Counted from the first letter of the stretch, positions 8,681 to 18,094 are shown. The stretch: 64,000 nt of DNA from Rhodocyclaceae bacterium (GCA_006218025.1 VBWA01000021.1:1-64000), one strand, 5' to 3'. Program-made: numbers and translations. Notes: generated by a model not told the origin, from the sequence alone.

Positions 8681-9193
8681 ATGCAAGCAACACCCACCCG
8701 CCTGGCGACGGTTCTTCTGCTCGCCGGCCTGCTTCTATCCCCCTTTGCTCATGCCGACGAAGCCATCGTGGTTCCGCCGGCCCTGCAGGTATCGTTCGTC
8801 GATCGCGCCAGCGCGACGGCGCAGGATGCGATCGATCAGGCCATGGATCTGCTCGGCATCCGTTATCGCCGCGGTGGCAGTTCCCCGGAAAGCGGTTTCG
8901 ATTGCTCCGGTTTCGTCAGCCATGTATTCCGCGAAGGCCTCGGACTGATGCTGCCACGCAGTTCGAAGGAAATGAGCCGGTCGGGACAGGAAGTCGATCG
9001 CGACGAGCTGCGCCCCGGTGACCTGGTCTTCTTCAATACGATGCGCCACGCCTTCTCCCATGTCGGCATCTATCTCGGCGACAACCAGTTCGTCCATGCT
9101 CCGCGTAGCGGCGGTCGCGTCCGCATCGAGGATTTGCGCCAGGGCTACTGGATGAAGCGGTTCAACGGTGCCCGCCGCATCAATCTCGAGTAG
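8681..9193 (+). CDS. NlpC/P60 family cell-wall peptidase (secreted)
   Basis: 170 residues with a signal peptide (about 1-25, ending SPFAHADEA). The C40 cysteine peptidase domain shows catalytic Cys in FDCSGFVSHVF, His in FSHVGIYLG and a third polar residue in FVHAPRSGG. Such enzymes cleave peptidoglycan stem peptides in the periplasm (Spr/NlpC-like). The promoter leaves almost no leader, so translation may be leaderless. It stands alone, with a terminator just downstream. Confidence 0.9.
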   Translation: MQATPTRLATVLLLAGLLLSPFAHADEAIVVPPALQVSFVDRASATAQDAIDQAMDLLGIRYRRGGSSPESGFDCSGFVSHVFREGLGLMLPRSSKEMSRSGQEVDRDELRPGDLVFFNTMRHAFSHVGIYLGDNQFVHAPRSGGRVRIEDLRQGYWMKRFNGARRINLE

Positions 9194-9215
9194 CGACTCG
9201 ACAGGCAGTTCCGAC

Positions 9216-9240
9216 ACCGGCCACGCGCCGGTTTTATTTT
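9216..9240 (+). terminator. Rho-independent terminator after the NlpC/P60 gene
   Basis: Arms ACCGGC and GCCGGT with a 5-base loop followed by TTTATTTT. Confidence 0.7.
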
Positions 9241-9250
9241 GCCTTGCCAT

Positions 9251-9269
9251 TGCGAATGATTCTTAATAC
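9251..9269 (+). promoter_or_regulatory. Fur box upstream of fbpA
   Basis: The reverse strand reads ATTAAGAATCATTCGCA, matching the AATGAGAATCATTCTCA form of the Fur site at 14 of 17 positions, about 40 bases before the fbpA start. Confidence 0.7.
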
Positions 9270-9307
9270 AATTCGAAGAACTCTCGAATCGGCTTGGAAA
9301 GCTCACC

Positions 9308-10321
9308 ATGAAATCATCCCGTCTGCTGCTTGCCCTGCTCGCCTTCGGCGCCATCACGGCCTCGGCACAGGAAAAGGTGCTCAACCTCTACTCCGCCCGC
9401 CACTACCAGACGGACGAAGCGCTCTACGCCAATTTCACCCGGCAAACCGGCATCAGGATCAACCGCATCGAGGCCAAGGAAGACGAGCTTCTGGAGCGCA
9501 TCCGCAACGAGGGAGCCAATAGCCCGGCTGACATCTTCCTCACCGTTGATGCGGCGCGCCTGGCCAAGGCCGACGAACTCGGCCTGTTCGCCGCCGTGAA
9601 GTCCAAGACGCTGGAGCAACGCATTCCGGCCAGTCTGCGCAGCCCCGACTGGTTCGCCTTCTCGACCCGCGCGCGCGTGATCGTCGCCAACAAGGACACG
9701 GTCAAGGCAGGGGACGTACAGAACTACGAAGACCTGGCTAGCCCCAAGCTGAAAGGCAAGGTCTGCTCGCGCTCGGGCAGCCACCCCTATAACATCTCGC
9801 TGATGGCTGCGCTGATCGCCCACATGGGTGAAGCGAAGGCCGAGGAATGGGCGCGCGGCGTGGTGGCCAATTTCGCGCGGGCGCCAAAAGGCGGCGACAC
9901 CGACCAGATCAAGTCCGTCGCGGCCGGCGAATGCGGCGTGGCTGTCTCCAACAGCTACTATCTCGCGCGTCTGCTGCGTTCCGAAAAGCCTGAAGATCGC
10001 CGCATGATGGAACGCGTCAGCATCATCTGGCCCAACCAGAACAGCTTCGGCACCCACATCAACATTTCCGGCGGCGGCATGCTGAAGACTGCGCCAAACA
10101 AGGAATCCGCCGTCAAGTTCCTCGAATATCTCGCTAGCGACGATGCCCAGCGCTACTTCGCCGACGGCAACAACGAATGGCCGGCCGTCGCCAGCGTGGT
10201 CGTCAAGAACCCGGCGCTCGAGGCCATGGGCAAGTTCAAGGCGGACAGTTTGCCGGTGGCCACGCTGGCGAAAAACGCCGTCGCCGCACAGCGCATCTAC
10301 GACCGCGCCGGCTGGAAGTAA
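9308..10321 (+). CDS. fbpA: Periplasmic ferric-iron-binding protein of an ABC transporter
   Basis: 337 residues. A signal peptide (about 1-20, ASAQ end) precedes a class II periplasmic binding fold beginning KVLNLYSARHYQTDEALY, typical of FbpA/FutA iron binders. The paired tyrosines in SNSYYLARL match the iron-coordinating Tyr pair; Tyr in NLYSARHY is the usual N-terminal contact. It delivers Fe3+ to the FbpBC permease encoded at 10733-13535. A Fur box lies upstream. The order is unusual because a CDGSH gene and the oppositely oriented fbpB lie between fbpA and fbpC. Confidence 0.92.
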   Translation: MKSSRLLLALLAFGAITASAQEKVLNLYSARHYQTDEALYANFTRQTGIRINRIEAKEDELLERIRNEGANSPADIFLTVDAARLAKADELGLFAAVKSKTLEQRIPASLRSPDWFAFSTRARVIVANKDTVKAGDVQNYEDLASPKLKGKVCSRSGSHPYNISLMAALIAHMGEAKAEEWARGVVANFARAPKGGDTDQIKSVAAGECGVAVSNSYYLARLLRSEKPEDRRMMERVSIIWPNQNSFGTHINISGGGMLKTAPNKESAVKFLEYLASDDAQRYFADGNNEWPAVASVVVKNPALEAMGKFKADSLPVATLAKNAVAAQRIYDRAGWK

Positions 10322-10363
10322 CAGCCCAGCATCCCTCGGCGGACGCGACAGGCGCATTGATTC

Positions 10364-10387
10364 GCCGTGTCACCAGCGCCGACTTTT
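10364..10387 (+). repeat. Dispersed repeat copy, intergenic
   Basis: GCCGT, four variable bases, then CCAGCGCCGACTTTT, between fbpA and the CDGSH gene. One of nine exact copies of the 12-mer CCAGCGCCGACT in the window. Confidence 0.75.
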
Positions 10388-10496
10388 ACCGGCCATTGTT
10401 CGCCGATCCGAAACAGTCAATTCCGGGTCTGTCGTTTCGCGTTTGAAGGATTGCCCCTATAGTGCGCTTTCCCCACAACGACCACCGGAGAACGCC

Positions 10497-10736
10497 GTGT
10501 CCAAGCCTGAAATCGCCTCAAAAACACCCTTCGCCATCAACGTGGAAAAGGGCAAGGACTACTACTGGTGCGCCTGCGGCAAGAGCAAGTCGCAGCCGTT
10601 TTGTGACGGCAGTCACAAGGGTTCCGAATTCACGCCGGTCAAGTACACCGCCGAGGAAAGCAAAGCCGCGTATTTCTGCGGCTGCAAGCAGAGCGGCAAC
10701 GGTGCGCTGTGCGACGGCACGCACAAGAGCCTTTAA
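10497..10736 (+). CDS. CDGSH-type iron-sulfur protein
   Basis: 79 residues from a GTG with GGAG 6 bases upstream. Two CDGSH-like motifs, each with three Cys and one His: CACGKSKSQPFCDGSH near residues 22-37 and CGCKQSGNGALCDGTH near 62-77. Each is expected to bind a labile [2Fe-2S] cluster. Paired-motif bacterial members are small soluble proteins with roles in iron/redox handling. TATAGT lies about 35 bases before the start. Its stop overlaps that of the convergent fbpB. Position inside the fbp locus suggests a link to iron supply. Confidence 0.88.
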   Translation: MSKPEIASKTPFAINVEKGKDYYWCACGKSKSQPFCDGSHKGSEFTPVKYTAEESKAAYFCGCKQSGNGALCDGTHKSL

Positions 10737-12388
10737 CAGGAACTGACCTCGCTGCGCCCTGCCGCAATCTGCCTGGCCAGCAGGATAATGGGCAGCAGGC
10801 CGACGACGACAATGGCCAGCGCGGCGCTTGACGCTTCCGCCAGGCGTTCGTCGGCGGCCAGCGTGTAGGTTTGCGTCGCCAACGTGTCGAAGTTGAAGGG
10901 GCGCATCACCAAAGTGGCCGGCAGTTCCTTCATCACATCCGCAAACACCAGCAGCGCGGCTGTCAACAGGCTGCCGCGCATCAGGGGCAGATGCACGCGG
11001 CGCAAGGTTTCAGCTGGCCGGCTGCCGAGGCTGCGCGCCGCGGCTTCCATGCTGGGCGTGATGCGGGCGAGGCCCGCTTCCACGGTTTGCAGCGCAATCG
11101 CGAGGAAGCGGGCGAGATAGGCATACACCAGCGCGGCGATGCCGCCGGTCAGAATGAGCCCGGGATTGACGCCTGTCATCTGTTGCCACAGGGCTGCCAG
11201 CATGTGGTCGAGGCGGGTTACGGGAATCAGCACACCCACGGCGATGACCGAACCCGGCACCGCGTAGCCCAGGCCGACGATACGATTCGCCAGGCGAGGC
11301 AGCTTGTGCCCGTCGCGCGCCGCGAAGCCCAGCAGCAAGGCCAGCAGCGCTGCCAGAATGGCGGCCAGCACCGCCAGCGTCAGGCTGTTCCTTGCCAGCA
11401 CCAGAAAGCGCCCGGCAAAACCAGCACCATCTTCGCCGACATCGCCCAGTGCGAGACGCAGCAGCAGCACAGCCGGCAAGGCAAAGCCGATCACGACCGG
11501 AATCGCGCAGCCGATCTGCGCCAGCAACGCATGCCAACCGGTGAGCACCTGCCGCGTGGCGCGCCGGCGGCCGCTGCTGTCGTGGTAGCGGGCGCGACCA
11601 CGACTCATGCGCTCCAGCAGGATCAGCAAGGCGACGAAACCGAGCAGGGCCGCAGCAAGCTGGGCCGCGGCAACGCGGTCACCCAGCGAAAACCACGCGC
11701 GGTAGATCCCGGTGGTGAAGGTCTGCACCGCGAAATAGGCCACCGTGCCGTAATCGGCCAAGGTCTCCATCAATGCCAAGGCCATGCCGGCGGCGATTGC
11801 GGGCCGTGCCAGCGGGATCGAGACGCGCCAGAACCCCTGCCAGGGACTGAGACCGAGCGCGCGCGCGGCTTCGATCATGCCGCCGGCGCGTTCGAGGAAA
11901 GCAGTGCGCACCAGCAGGTAAACATAGGGGTAGAGCACACAGGAAAACAGCACGATGGCCCCGGAAAGCGAGCGGACATCCGGGAACCAGTAATCGCCCT
12001 TGCTCCAGCCAAAACTCTCGCGCAGGCCGGTTTGCACCGGACCGACGAACTGCAGGAAGTCGGTATAGGTATAGGCCAGCACGTAGGCCGGCATCGCCAT
12101 GGGCAACAGCAGCGCCCATTCGGCAATTCTGCGACCGGGAAAATCGTTCAGGGCCACCAGCCAGGCGGCCCCGGTCCCCATGGCCGCGACACCGATGCCG
12201 ACGCCGAGACAGAGCCAGATCGAATTCGCCACATATTCGGGCAGCACGGTCGCCATCAGGTGGCCCCAAGTGTCACCCGTGCCGCCGGTGAAAAGGTTGG
12301 CGACGACCGCAAGCACCGGCAATGCGACCAGAACCGCGAGCGCGACGGAGATTGCAGCAAGCGGCGAGGAGTTGGAGGGGCGAGACAC
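10733..12388 (-). CDS. fbpB: Ferric iron ABC transporter permease
   Basis: About 551 residues from a GTG at 12388, just downstream of a Fur box; the frame runs further to 12448 but that extension crosses the box. It is a double-length permease with two halves of about six membrane helices, each with an EAA-type loop (EAARALGLSPWQGFWRVSIPLARPA in the first half, AARSLGSRPAETLRRVHLPLMRGS in the second), as in FbpB/SfuB. It is divergent from fbpC, with Fur control shared from the middle. It tail-overlaps the CDGSH gene by 4 bases. Confidence 0.9.
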   Translation of the reverse strand: MSRPSNSSPLAAISVALAVLVALPVLAVVANLFTGGTGDTWGHLMATVLPEYVANSIWLCLGVGIGVAAMGTGAAWLVALNDFPGRRIAEWALLLPMAMPAYVLAYTYTDFLQFVGPVQTGLRESFGWSKGDYWFPDVRSLSGAIVLFSCVLYPYVYLLVRTAFLERAGGMIEAARALGLSPWQGFWRVSIPLARPAIAAGMALALMETLADYGTVAYFAVQTFTTGIYRAWFSLGDRVAAAQLAAALLGFVALLILLERMSRGRARYHDSSGRRRATRQVLTGWHALLAQIGCAIPVVIGFALPAVLLLRLALGDVGEDGAGFAGRFLVLARNSLTLAVLAAILAALLALLLGFAARDGHKLPRLANRIVGLGYAVPGSVIAVGVLIPVTRLDHMLAALWQQMTGVNPGLILTGGIAALVYAYLARFLAIALQTVEAGLARITPSMEAAARSLGSRPAETLRRVHLPLMRGSLLTAALLVFADVMKELPATLVMRPFNFDTLATQTYTLAADERLAEASSAALAIVVVGLLPIILLARQIAAGRSEVSSC

Positions 12389-12401
12389 GGCCAGCCGATT
12401 A

Positions 12402-12420
12402 TAATTGAGACTTATTCTCC
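12402..12420. promoter_or_regulatory. Fur box between divergent fbpB and fbpC
   Basis: ATTGAGACTTATTCTCC matches the AATGAGAATCATTCTCA form of the Fur site at about 13 of 17 positions. It lies 14 bases above the fbpB GTG and 27 above the fbpC ATG, well placed to repress both. Confidence 0.65.
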
Positions 12421-12446
12421 ACAACCCGTCAATCTGCGCAGCGATC

Positions 12447-13535
12447 ATGCCCTTGCTCGAAGTCGATCGTGTCAGTCATGCCTACGGCAAGCATGCCGTG
12501 GTGCGTGATCTGTCCTTCAACCTGGCGCCGGGTGAAATCGCCTGTCTGCTGGGATCTTCGGGCTGCGGCAAAACCACCATGCTGCGGCTGATCGCCGGCT
12601 TCGAGCAGCCTTCGGCGGGCAGCATCCGCCTCAATGGGGTGACGATTGCGAGCGAAAAGTCGCAGATACCTGCCGAAGCGCGGCGCATCGGCATGGTGTT
12701 CCAGGATTACGCGCTGTTCCCTCACCTGTCGACCGCCGACAACATCGGCTTCGGGCTGCGCGGAAAGTTCCCGAAGGGACGCACCGCGCTGGCGCTGGCG
12801 ACACGGCGACGCATCGATGAAATGCTTGAACTGATCGGCTTGGCCGAACACGGCGCGCGCTATCCGCACGAGCTTTCCGGCGGCCAGCAACAGCGCGTGG
12901 CGCTGGCCCGCGCGCTGGCCCCGCAGCCGCATCTGCTGTTGCTCGACGAGCCATTTTCCAATCTCGATGTCGAACTGCGCGAACGCCTGTCGCTGGAAGT
13001 CCGCGACATTCTCAAGCGTGCCGGCATGGCGGCCATCCTGGTCACCCACGACCAGAACGAAGCCTTTGCCGTCGCCGACATGGTCGGCATCATGCGCGAG
13101 GGTTGCATCGAGCAATGGGACACGCCCTACAACCTCTATCACCGGCCCGCCACACGCCACGTTGCCGATTTCATCGGTCAGGGCGTGTTCCTGCCCGGCG
13201 AGGTGCTGTCGCGCCAGATCGTGGAAGTGGAACTCGGCCGGCTCGATTGCGATGTCCCGCTGGATTGCGGTTCAAGCTGCGCCGAATGCCAGCGCGACTG
13301 CCGGCTGGATGTGCTGCTACGCCCCGATGACGTGATCCACGACGACGCCAGCAACGTGAAGGCCGAAGTCATCGCCAAAGCCTTTCGTGGCGCGGAGTTC
13401 CTCTACACCCTGCGTCTGGCATCCGGCGCACAAGTGCTGTCGCTGGTGCCGTCGCACCACAACCACGCCATCGGCGAGAAAATCGGCATCCGGCTCGATG
13501 TCGACCACGTCGTGACCTTTCAGCAGGAACAATGA
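12447..13535 (+). CDS. fbpC: Ferric iron ABC transporter ATPase with a cysteine cluster
   Basis: 362 residues from the ATG at 12447. Walker [11 protein letters not shown]-loop DYALFPHL, signature [14 protein letters not shown], Walker [13 protein letters not shown] and the H-loop in LVTHDQ are all intact. The C-terminal third is a TOBE-type regulatory domain. Near residues 272-284 lies [13 protein letters not shown], four cysteines within 12 residues, where many transporter ATPases have none; it could bind iron or a cluster and sense iron (inference). The gene overlaps aat by 4 bases, so uptake and N-degron genes are transcriptionally tied. Confidence 0.92.
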   Translation: MPLLEVDRVSHAYGKHAVVRDLSFNLAPGEIACLLGSSGCGKTTMLRLIAGFEQPSAGSIRLNGVTIASEKSQIPAEARRIGMVFQDYALFPHLSTADNIGFGLRGKFPKGRTALALATRRRIDEMLELIGLAEHGARYPHELSGGQQQRVALARALAPQPHLLLLDEPFSNLDVELRERLSLEVRDILKRAGMAAILVTHDQNEAFAVADMVGIMREGCIEQWDTPYNLYHRPATRHVADFIGQGVFLPGEVLSRQIVEVELGRLDCDVPLDCGSSCAECQRDCRLDVLLRPDDVIHDDASNVKAEVIAKAFRGAEFLYTLRLASGAQVLSLVPSHHNHAIGEKIGIRLDVDHVVTFQQEQ

Positions 13536-14257
13536 TCCCCTGGCTGCCGCTGGAGCCTGTATTTCCTGCGCTTGAAACAGCGCTGGCCGAACCCAACGGC
13601 CTGCTCGCCGCCGGCGGCGACCTCAGCCCGCAACGAATCCTCTCCGCCTATCGGCGCGGCATCTTTCCATGGTATTCGACGGGCGAGCCGATCCTCTGGT
13701 GGAGCCCCGATCCGCGCATGGTGCTCGTCCCCGACGAGTTGAAGATCTCCCGCTCGCTGGCGAAGACACTGCGCAATACCGACTATGAGGTGCGCCTCGA
13801 TACAGCGTTCAGCGCCGTCATCCATGCCTGCGCCGGCAAGCCGCGCGAAGGCCAATCCGGTACCTGGATCACCCGTGAAATGCAGGCCGCCTATCGCGAG
13901 CTGCACCGGCTCGGCCATGCGCATAGCGTGGAGACATGGGTCGATGGCAAGCTCGCCGGCGGCCTCTACGGCGTCGCGATTGGCCGGGCCTTTTTCGGTG
14001 AATCGATGTTCGCCGATCAGCGTGACGCCTCGAAAATCGCGCTCGTCCATTTGTGCGCTTACCTCAAACAGCGCGGATTCGGCATAATCGACTGCCAGAT
14101 GGAAACCGCTCACCTCGCCTCTCTCGGTGCTAAACCGATTCCCCGCAGCGACTTCGCCGCGCGGCTGGTTGATCTGTGCGTGCGAGACGATGCTCCGGGA
14201 CACTGGCCGGCCGCAGCGATTGACGGTCATTTCAGGCGGCACATGACGCAACCATGA
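13532..14257 (+). CDS. aat: Leucyl/phenylalanyl-tRNA-protein transferase
   Basis: 241 residues, typical length. It transfers Leu or Phe from tRNA to N-terminal Arg/Lys of proteins, marking them for ClpS/ClpAP. Family signatures: [36 protein letters not shown] and [16 protein letters not shown]. It overlaps fbpC upstream and bpt downstream by 4 bases each (ATGA), so all three are probably one transcript starting at the Fur-boxed promoter. Confidence 0.95.
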   Translation: MIPWLPLEPVFPALETALAEPNGLLAAGGDLSPQRILSAYRRGIFPWYSTGEPILWWSPDPRMVLVPDELKISRSLAKTLRNTDYEVRLDTAFSAVIHACAGKPREGQSGTWITREMQAAYRELHRLGHAHSVETWVDGKLAGGLYGVAIGRAFFGESMFADQRDASKIALVHLCAYLKQRGFGIIDCQMETAHLASLGAKPIPRSDFAARLVDLCVRDDAPGHWPAAAIDGHFRRHMTQP

Positions 14258-14982
14258 CCCACCTGCGCGACCTGCCGCCCTTTCCGCTGTTGCAGTTCTA
14301 TGCCACGGCGCCTTACGGCTGCTCCTACCTGCCTGGCCGCATTGCCCGCTCCCAGGTTGCCACGCCGACCCACCTGATCGACAGCGCCACCTACAGCGAA
14401 CTGGTGCGCGCGGGATTTCGCCGCAGTGGCGTGTTTACCTATCGCCCCTATTGCGATGCCTGCCGCGAATGCCAGCCGGTGCGGCTCAACGTCGCCGAGT
14501 TCGTGCCCAACCGAAGTCAGCGCCGCGCCCTGACCCAGCACGCGGCGCTCACCGCGCGCGAATGCAGCCTGACGTTTCGCGAGGAGCACTATCAGCTCTA
14601 CCAGCGCTATCAGGCGGCCCGTCATTCCGGCGGCGGCATGGATCAGGACAGCCGTGATCAGTACGCCCACTTTCTGCTGCAAACCCATGTCGACAGCCGG
14701 CTGATCGAATTCCGCGAAGAAGGCGTGCTGCGCGTCGTCAGCATCATCGACGTGCTGGCCGACGGGCTCTCGTCGGTCTACACCTTTTATGATCCCGACA
14801 TTCCCAATGCCAGCTACGGCACCTTCGCCATCCTCTGGCAAATCGCTCAGTGCCAGCATGTGGGCCTGCCCTGGCTGTATCTTGGCTACTGGATTCGCGA
14901 CAGCCGCAAGATGACCTACAAGGCCCGGTTCCGCCCGCTCGAAGCCCTGCGCCACGGCGAGTGGCAGCCCATAGAAGAATAA
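14254..14982 (+). CDS. bpt: Aspartate/glutamate leucyltransferase (Bpt, arginyltransferase family)
   Basis: 242 residues. It transfers Leu to N-terminal Asp/Glu; the bacterial family is ATE-like. The N-terminal cysteine region YGCSYLPGR then [12 protein letters not shown] matches the conserved Cys cluster, and TFYDPD and LYLGYWI.DSRKM.YKA.F.P are the C-terminal signatures. It pairs with aat, the usual betaproteobacterial arrangement. Confidence 0.93.
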   Translation: MTHLRDLPPFPLLQFYATAPYGCSYLPGRIARSQVATPTHLIDSATYSELVRAGFRRSGVFTYRPYCDACRECQPVRLNVAEFVPNRSQRRALTQHAALTARECSLTFREEHYQLYQRYQAARHSGGGMDQDSRDQYAHFLLQTHVDSRLIEFREEGVLRVVSIIDVLADGLSSVYTFYDPDIPNASYGTFAILWQIAQCQHVGLPWLYLGYWIRDSRKMTYKARFRPLEALRHGEWQPIEE

Positions 14983-14994
14983 GTCCGGCTTAAC

Positions 14995-15017
14995 AGTCGG
15001 CGCTGGCGACACGGCGA
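14995..15017 (-). repeat. Dispersed repeat copy, intergenic
   Basis: Reverse-strand copy of GCCGTGTCG then CCAGCGCCGACT, in the 45-base gap between bpt and the convergent lipoprotein gene. Confidence 0.75.
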
Positions 15018-15027
15018 CCGGAGTCGC

Positions 15028-17178
15028 TTATCGCGCGGTCGCGGTCTCCCGCCGCCGATAGCCGCGCCAGGCCGGCCATATCGCTGCGCCGAGCATCAGC
15101 ACCACCAACAGCAAGGGCCAGACCACCGGACGGTTCCACTCGGCACGACGCTGCTCGCGCAAGGAAGCATCGACGCGCTGATACTTGAGCGTGTTGTGGC
15201 CGACCTTGCTCGGCTTTCTGTTGGTCAGCCAGGCGTGGCGCAAGGTGTAGTCCTTCGGATGAAAGCCCCAGATCCAGGGCGCGTCCTGACGCAGTATGGC
15301 GGTCATGCGATCAATCAGTTGCTGGCGCTCTGCGCCGCTTTCCATCGCCTTCATGCGCTCGAACAGCTGGTCATATTCCGGGTTCTCGTAGTTCGCCGCG
15401 TTCTCGCCCTGGTGCCTGACCTTGCCCTGCTTGCCATAAAGCAGAAACATGAAATTCTCGGGATCGGGGTAGTCCGCATTCCAGCCGAAATAGAACAGCT
15501 GCACCGCCCCCTTGCGCACCTTTTCCTGAAAGCGGTTGTAGTCGGTGCTGCGTACCACCAGCTGCGTATCGATCTTGGCAAACTGCTTGTTGAGCCAGTC
15601 GATGCGCGCCTTGGCGCCGACACCGGTGGCGGTGGTATCGAGATTGATGACCAGCGGCTCGCCGGTTTTGGCATCACGTCCGTTGGGCCATCCGGCCTCG
15701 GCCAGCAAGCGCTTCGCTTCGGCGATCGACTTGCGCCGGGGATGCCCATCAACCCAGTCGTACATGCCCGGATTGATGCCTGCGGCACCCTCGCGATAAC
15801 CGAAGATGCCGGGCGGGATCGGTCCCTGCGCCGCAACGCCGCGACCGTTCTGGAAGATCGAAATGAACTCTTCCTGATCGAGGGCGATGGAAATCGCCTG
15901 GCGCAGTTTGCGCGCGCTTTCCGCCGTTTTTGGATCAATGCCGCCAACCAGCGGGTCGAGCCAGTTGAAACCCATGTACATGCTCGATGTCGCCACCGAG
16001 GTGGTCAAGGAGATCCCTTGCGCGCGCATGTCGTCGGACAGGGTGATCTCGCCCGCGGTCACCTGTACGGCCTGATCGAAAGCGTCCGAAGAGATGCCCG
16101 AAGCATCGTAATAGCCCTGCAGGAACTTGTTCCAGTAGGGAATCTGCTCCTTCTCGCGACTGAACACCACCTTGTCGATGAAAGGCAGCAGCTTGCCGCA
16201 ATCCTTCATCAGGCCTGCCCCGGCATCTTCTGCCTCGCCTTCGCAGGGATAGGTTTCCTGGCGGAAATTCGGATTCCGCTCCAGCACCATGCGCGCATTG
16301 GGATTGTTCTCGGTCAGCATGTAGGGCCCGGTGCCGATCGGATACCAGTCCAGCGTCAGGTTCTTCTCGGCCATGCCCGGCTGACTGTGGAACTTGTCCG
16401 CTTCCCATGGCATGGGTGCAAAGAATGGCATCGCCAGCCAATACAGGAACTGCGGATACTTGCCCTTGACCCTAATCCGGTAGCGGTAGCGATCGACGAC
16501 CTCGGCGCCCTCGAGACGATGCTCGCGCAAGTCGATCCACGGCTTGTCCTTCTCCGCTTTCAAACGCCTGGCGAAATCGCCGAGACCGACAACGTAGTCG
16601 TCCATCAGACCAAAAATCGGCGAATGCAGGCGCGGATGCGCGAGACGCTTCAGGCCATAGACGTAATCGTCAGCCGTCAATTCCCGCGTGTCACGCTGCG
16701 TGAATTCGCTCAGCGTACTGAAGCGATCCAGATCCTGCGGGGACAGCGCGTGATAGACAAATTCACCCGTTGCGCCCGCCGCCTTGCGGGCGAAGGCCGG
16801 ATGCGGCTGATAGCGGATGCCCGGCTTGAGCGTGATCGTATAGTCGGTGAAGGCGATCCTTGCCGCATCCGCATCATTCGGCAATACGCGTCCCTGTGCA
16901 TCCAGGTAGCGTGCTTGCGGTACTGCCTCGGCCGTGGCGGCGACCAGCGCATAAGGGCGCTTGAGATAGTGATACTGCAGCGGCGGTTCATAAATCTGCG
17001 CCGTAAACGTGATCTCGTCTTCGCTGTACGACTGTACCGGATCGAGATGCTTGGGCCGTTCGGTGAAGGCGCTGTACAGAATGTTCCTGCCGCGATCCTC
17101 CGCCGGATAGGGGTCATTCCATGCACTGCCGCAGGCGGTCAGCAACAGGACAAGAAGACAGGAGAATACGCTACGCAT
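15028..17178 (-). CDS. ABC transporter family 5 solute-binding lipoprotein (peptide/OppA-like)
   Basis: 716 residues from the ATG at 17178, the start that gives a proper lipoprotein signal (LLLLTAC, Cys near residue 16). The body is a family 5 binding protein, as for oligopeptide/dipeptide transporters. Odd points: it is longer than usual, and it carries a C-terminal hydrophobic segment (VVWPLLLVVLMLGAAIWPAW) followed by a basic tail, a second anchor that ordinary OppA proteins lack. No permease or ATPase gene is adjacent. Many betaproteobacterial relatives are annotated simply as ABC substrate-binding proteins. Confidence 0.8.
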   Translation of the reverse strand: MRSVFSCLLVLLLTACGSAWNDPYPAEDRGRNILYSAFTERPKHLDPVQSYSEDEITFTAQIYEPPLQYHYLKRPYALVAATAEAVPQARYLDAQGRVLPNDADAARIAFTDYTITLKPGIRYQPHPAFARKAAGATGEFVYHALSPQDLDRFSTLSEFTQRDTRELTADDYVYGLKRLAHPRLHSPIFGLMDDYVVGLGDFARRLKAEKDKPWIDLREHRLEGAEVVDRYRYRIRVKGKYPQFLYWLAMPFFAPMPWEADKFHSQPGMAEKNLTLDWYPIGTGPYMLTENNPNARMVLERNPNFRQETYPCEGEAEDAGAGLMKDCGKLLPFIDKVVFSREKEQIPYWNKFLQGYYDASGISSDAFDQAVQVTAGEITLSDDMRAQGISLTTSVATSSMYMGFNWLDPLVGGIDPKTAESARKLRQAISIALDQEEFISIFQNGRGVAAQGPIPPGIFGYREGAAGINPGMYDWVDGHPRRKSIAEAKRLLAEAGWPNGRDAKTGEPLVINLDTTATGVGAKARIDWLNKQFAKIDTQLVVRSTDYNRFQEKVRKGAVQLFYFGWNADYPDPENFMFLLYGKQGKVRHQGENAANYENPEYDQLFERMKAMESGAERQQLIDRMTAILRQDAPWIWGFHPKDYTLRHAWLTNRKPSKVGHNTLKYQRVDASLREQRRAEWNRPVVWPLLLVVLMLGAAIWPAWRGYRRRETATAR

Positions 17179-17201
17179 GACGGCGAGTTTATCTGATCCG
17201 C

Positions 17202-17207
17202 TATAAT
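17202..17207 (+). promoter_or_regulatory. -10 element upstream of fabI
   Basis: TATAAT 31 bases before the fabI start, with AAGGAAA as ribosome site. No good -35 is visible. Confidence 0.45.
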
Positions 17208-17237
17208 CCGCCGTCTGATTCAACCAAGGAAAAAGCG

Positions 17238-18038
17238 ATGGGATTTCTCGCTGGCAAACGCATTCTGATCACCGGTCTCATCTCCAACCGGTCAATCGCT
17301 TACGGCATCGCCAAGGCCTGCCACCGCGAAGGCGCCGACCTTGCCTTCACCTATCAGAACGAGCGCGTCCGGGACCGCATCGCCAAGTTCGCCGACGAAT
17401 TCGGCTCCAAGGCGATTTTCCCCTGCGACGTAGGCGACGACGCACAGATTGAGGCCGTCTTTGAGCAACTCGCCAAGCATTGGGACGGACTCGACGGTCT
17501 GGTGCATTCCATCGCCTTTGCCCCCAATGAGGCGATCGAGGGCGACTTCCTGGACGGCATCTCGCGCGAATCCTTCCGCATCGCGCACGACGTGTCGTCC
17601 TACAGCTATCCCGCTCTGGCCAAGGCCGCCCGCCCCCTGCTGCTAAAGGGCAACAACCCGTCGCTGCTGGCGCTGACCTATCTGGGCGCGGTGCGGACCA
17701 TGCCCAACTACAACACCATGGGTCTGGCCAAGGCGAGCCTCGAAGCGGCCACGCGCTATCTGGCTTTCTGCCTCGGCCCGCAGGGCATCCGCGCCAACGC
17801 GCTCTCGGCTGGTCCGATCAAGACGCTTGCCGCGTCGGGTATCGGCAACTTCGGCAAATTGCTCGCCTACAACGCCCATCACGCCCCGCTACGCCGCAAC
17901 GTGACCGTCGACGAAGTCGGCAACGCCGCAGCCTTTCTGCTGTCCGATCTGGCCAGCGGCATCACGGGCGAGATCCTCTATGTCGATGGCGGCACGCATA
18001 CCACTGCCATGGGCAATGCCGACCCGCTGCCCGGCTAG
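17238..18038 (+). CDS. fabI: Enoyl-ACP reductase (NADH), FabI
   Basis: 266 residues. It catalyses the last step of each fatty-acid elongation round. The FabI variant of the short-chain dehydrogenase fold is seen: the nucleotide-binding N-terminus [15 protein letters not shown], then HSIAFAP, then a catalytic [13 protein letters not shown] (Tyr-x6-Lys) and the substrate loop [13 protein letters not shown]. It is a single gene with a strong terminator after it. Confidence 0.96.
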   Translation: MGFLAGKRILITGLISNRSIAYGIAKACHREGADLAFTYQNERVRDRIAKFADEFGSKAIFPCDVGDDAQIEAVFEQLAKHWDGLDGLVHSIAFAPNEAIEGDFLDGISRESFRIAHDVSSYSYPALAKAARPLLLKGNNPSLLALTYLGAVRTMPNYNTMGLAKASLEAATRYLAFCLGPQGIRANALSAGPIKTLAASGIGNFGKLLAYNAHHAPLRRNVTVDEVGNAAAFLLSDLASGITGEILYVDGGTHTTAMGNADPLPG

Positions 18039-18057
18039 CCAGCACTGTGGCTGCACC

Positions 18058-18094
18058 AAAAAACAAAGCCCCGCATTGCGGGGCTTTGTTTTTT
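18058..18094. terminator. Bidirectional terminator between fabI and ppiD
   Basis: AAAGCCCCGC/GCGGGGCTTT stem with A-run on the left and T-run on the right, serving the convergent fabI and ppiD genes. Confidence 0.92.

Noticed and set aside
15196-17196. 666-codon open frame opposite the binding lipoprotein gene
   Set aside because: Shadow of a well-supported gene; no domain or signal, biased composition.
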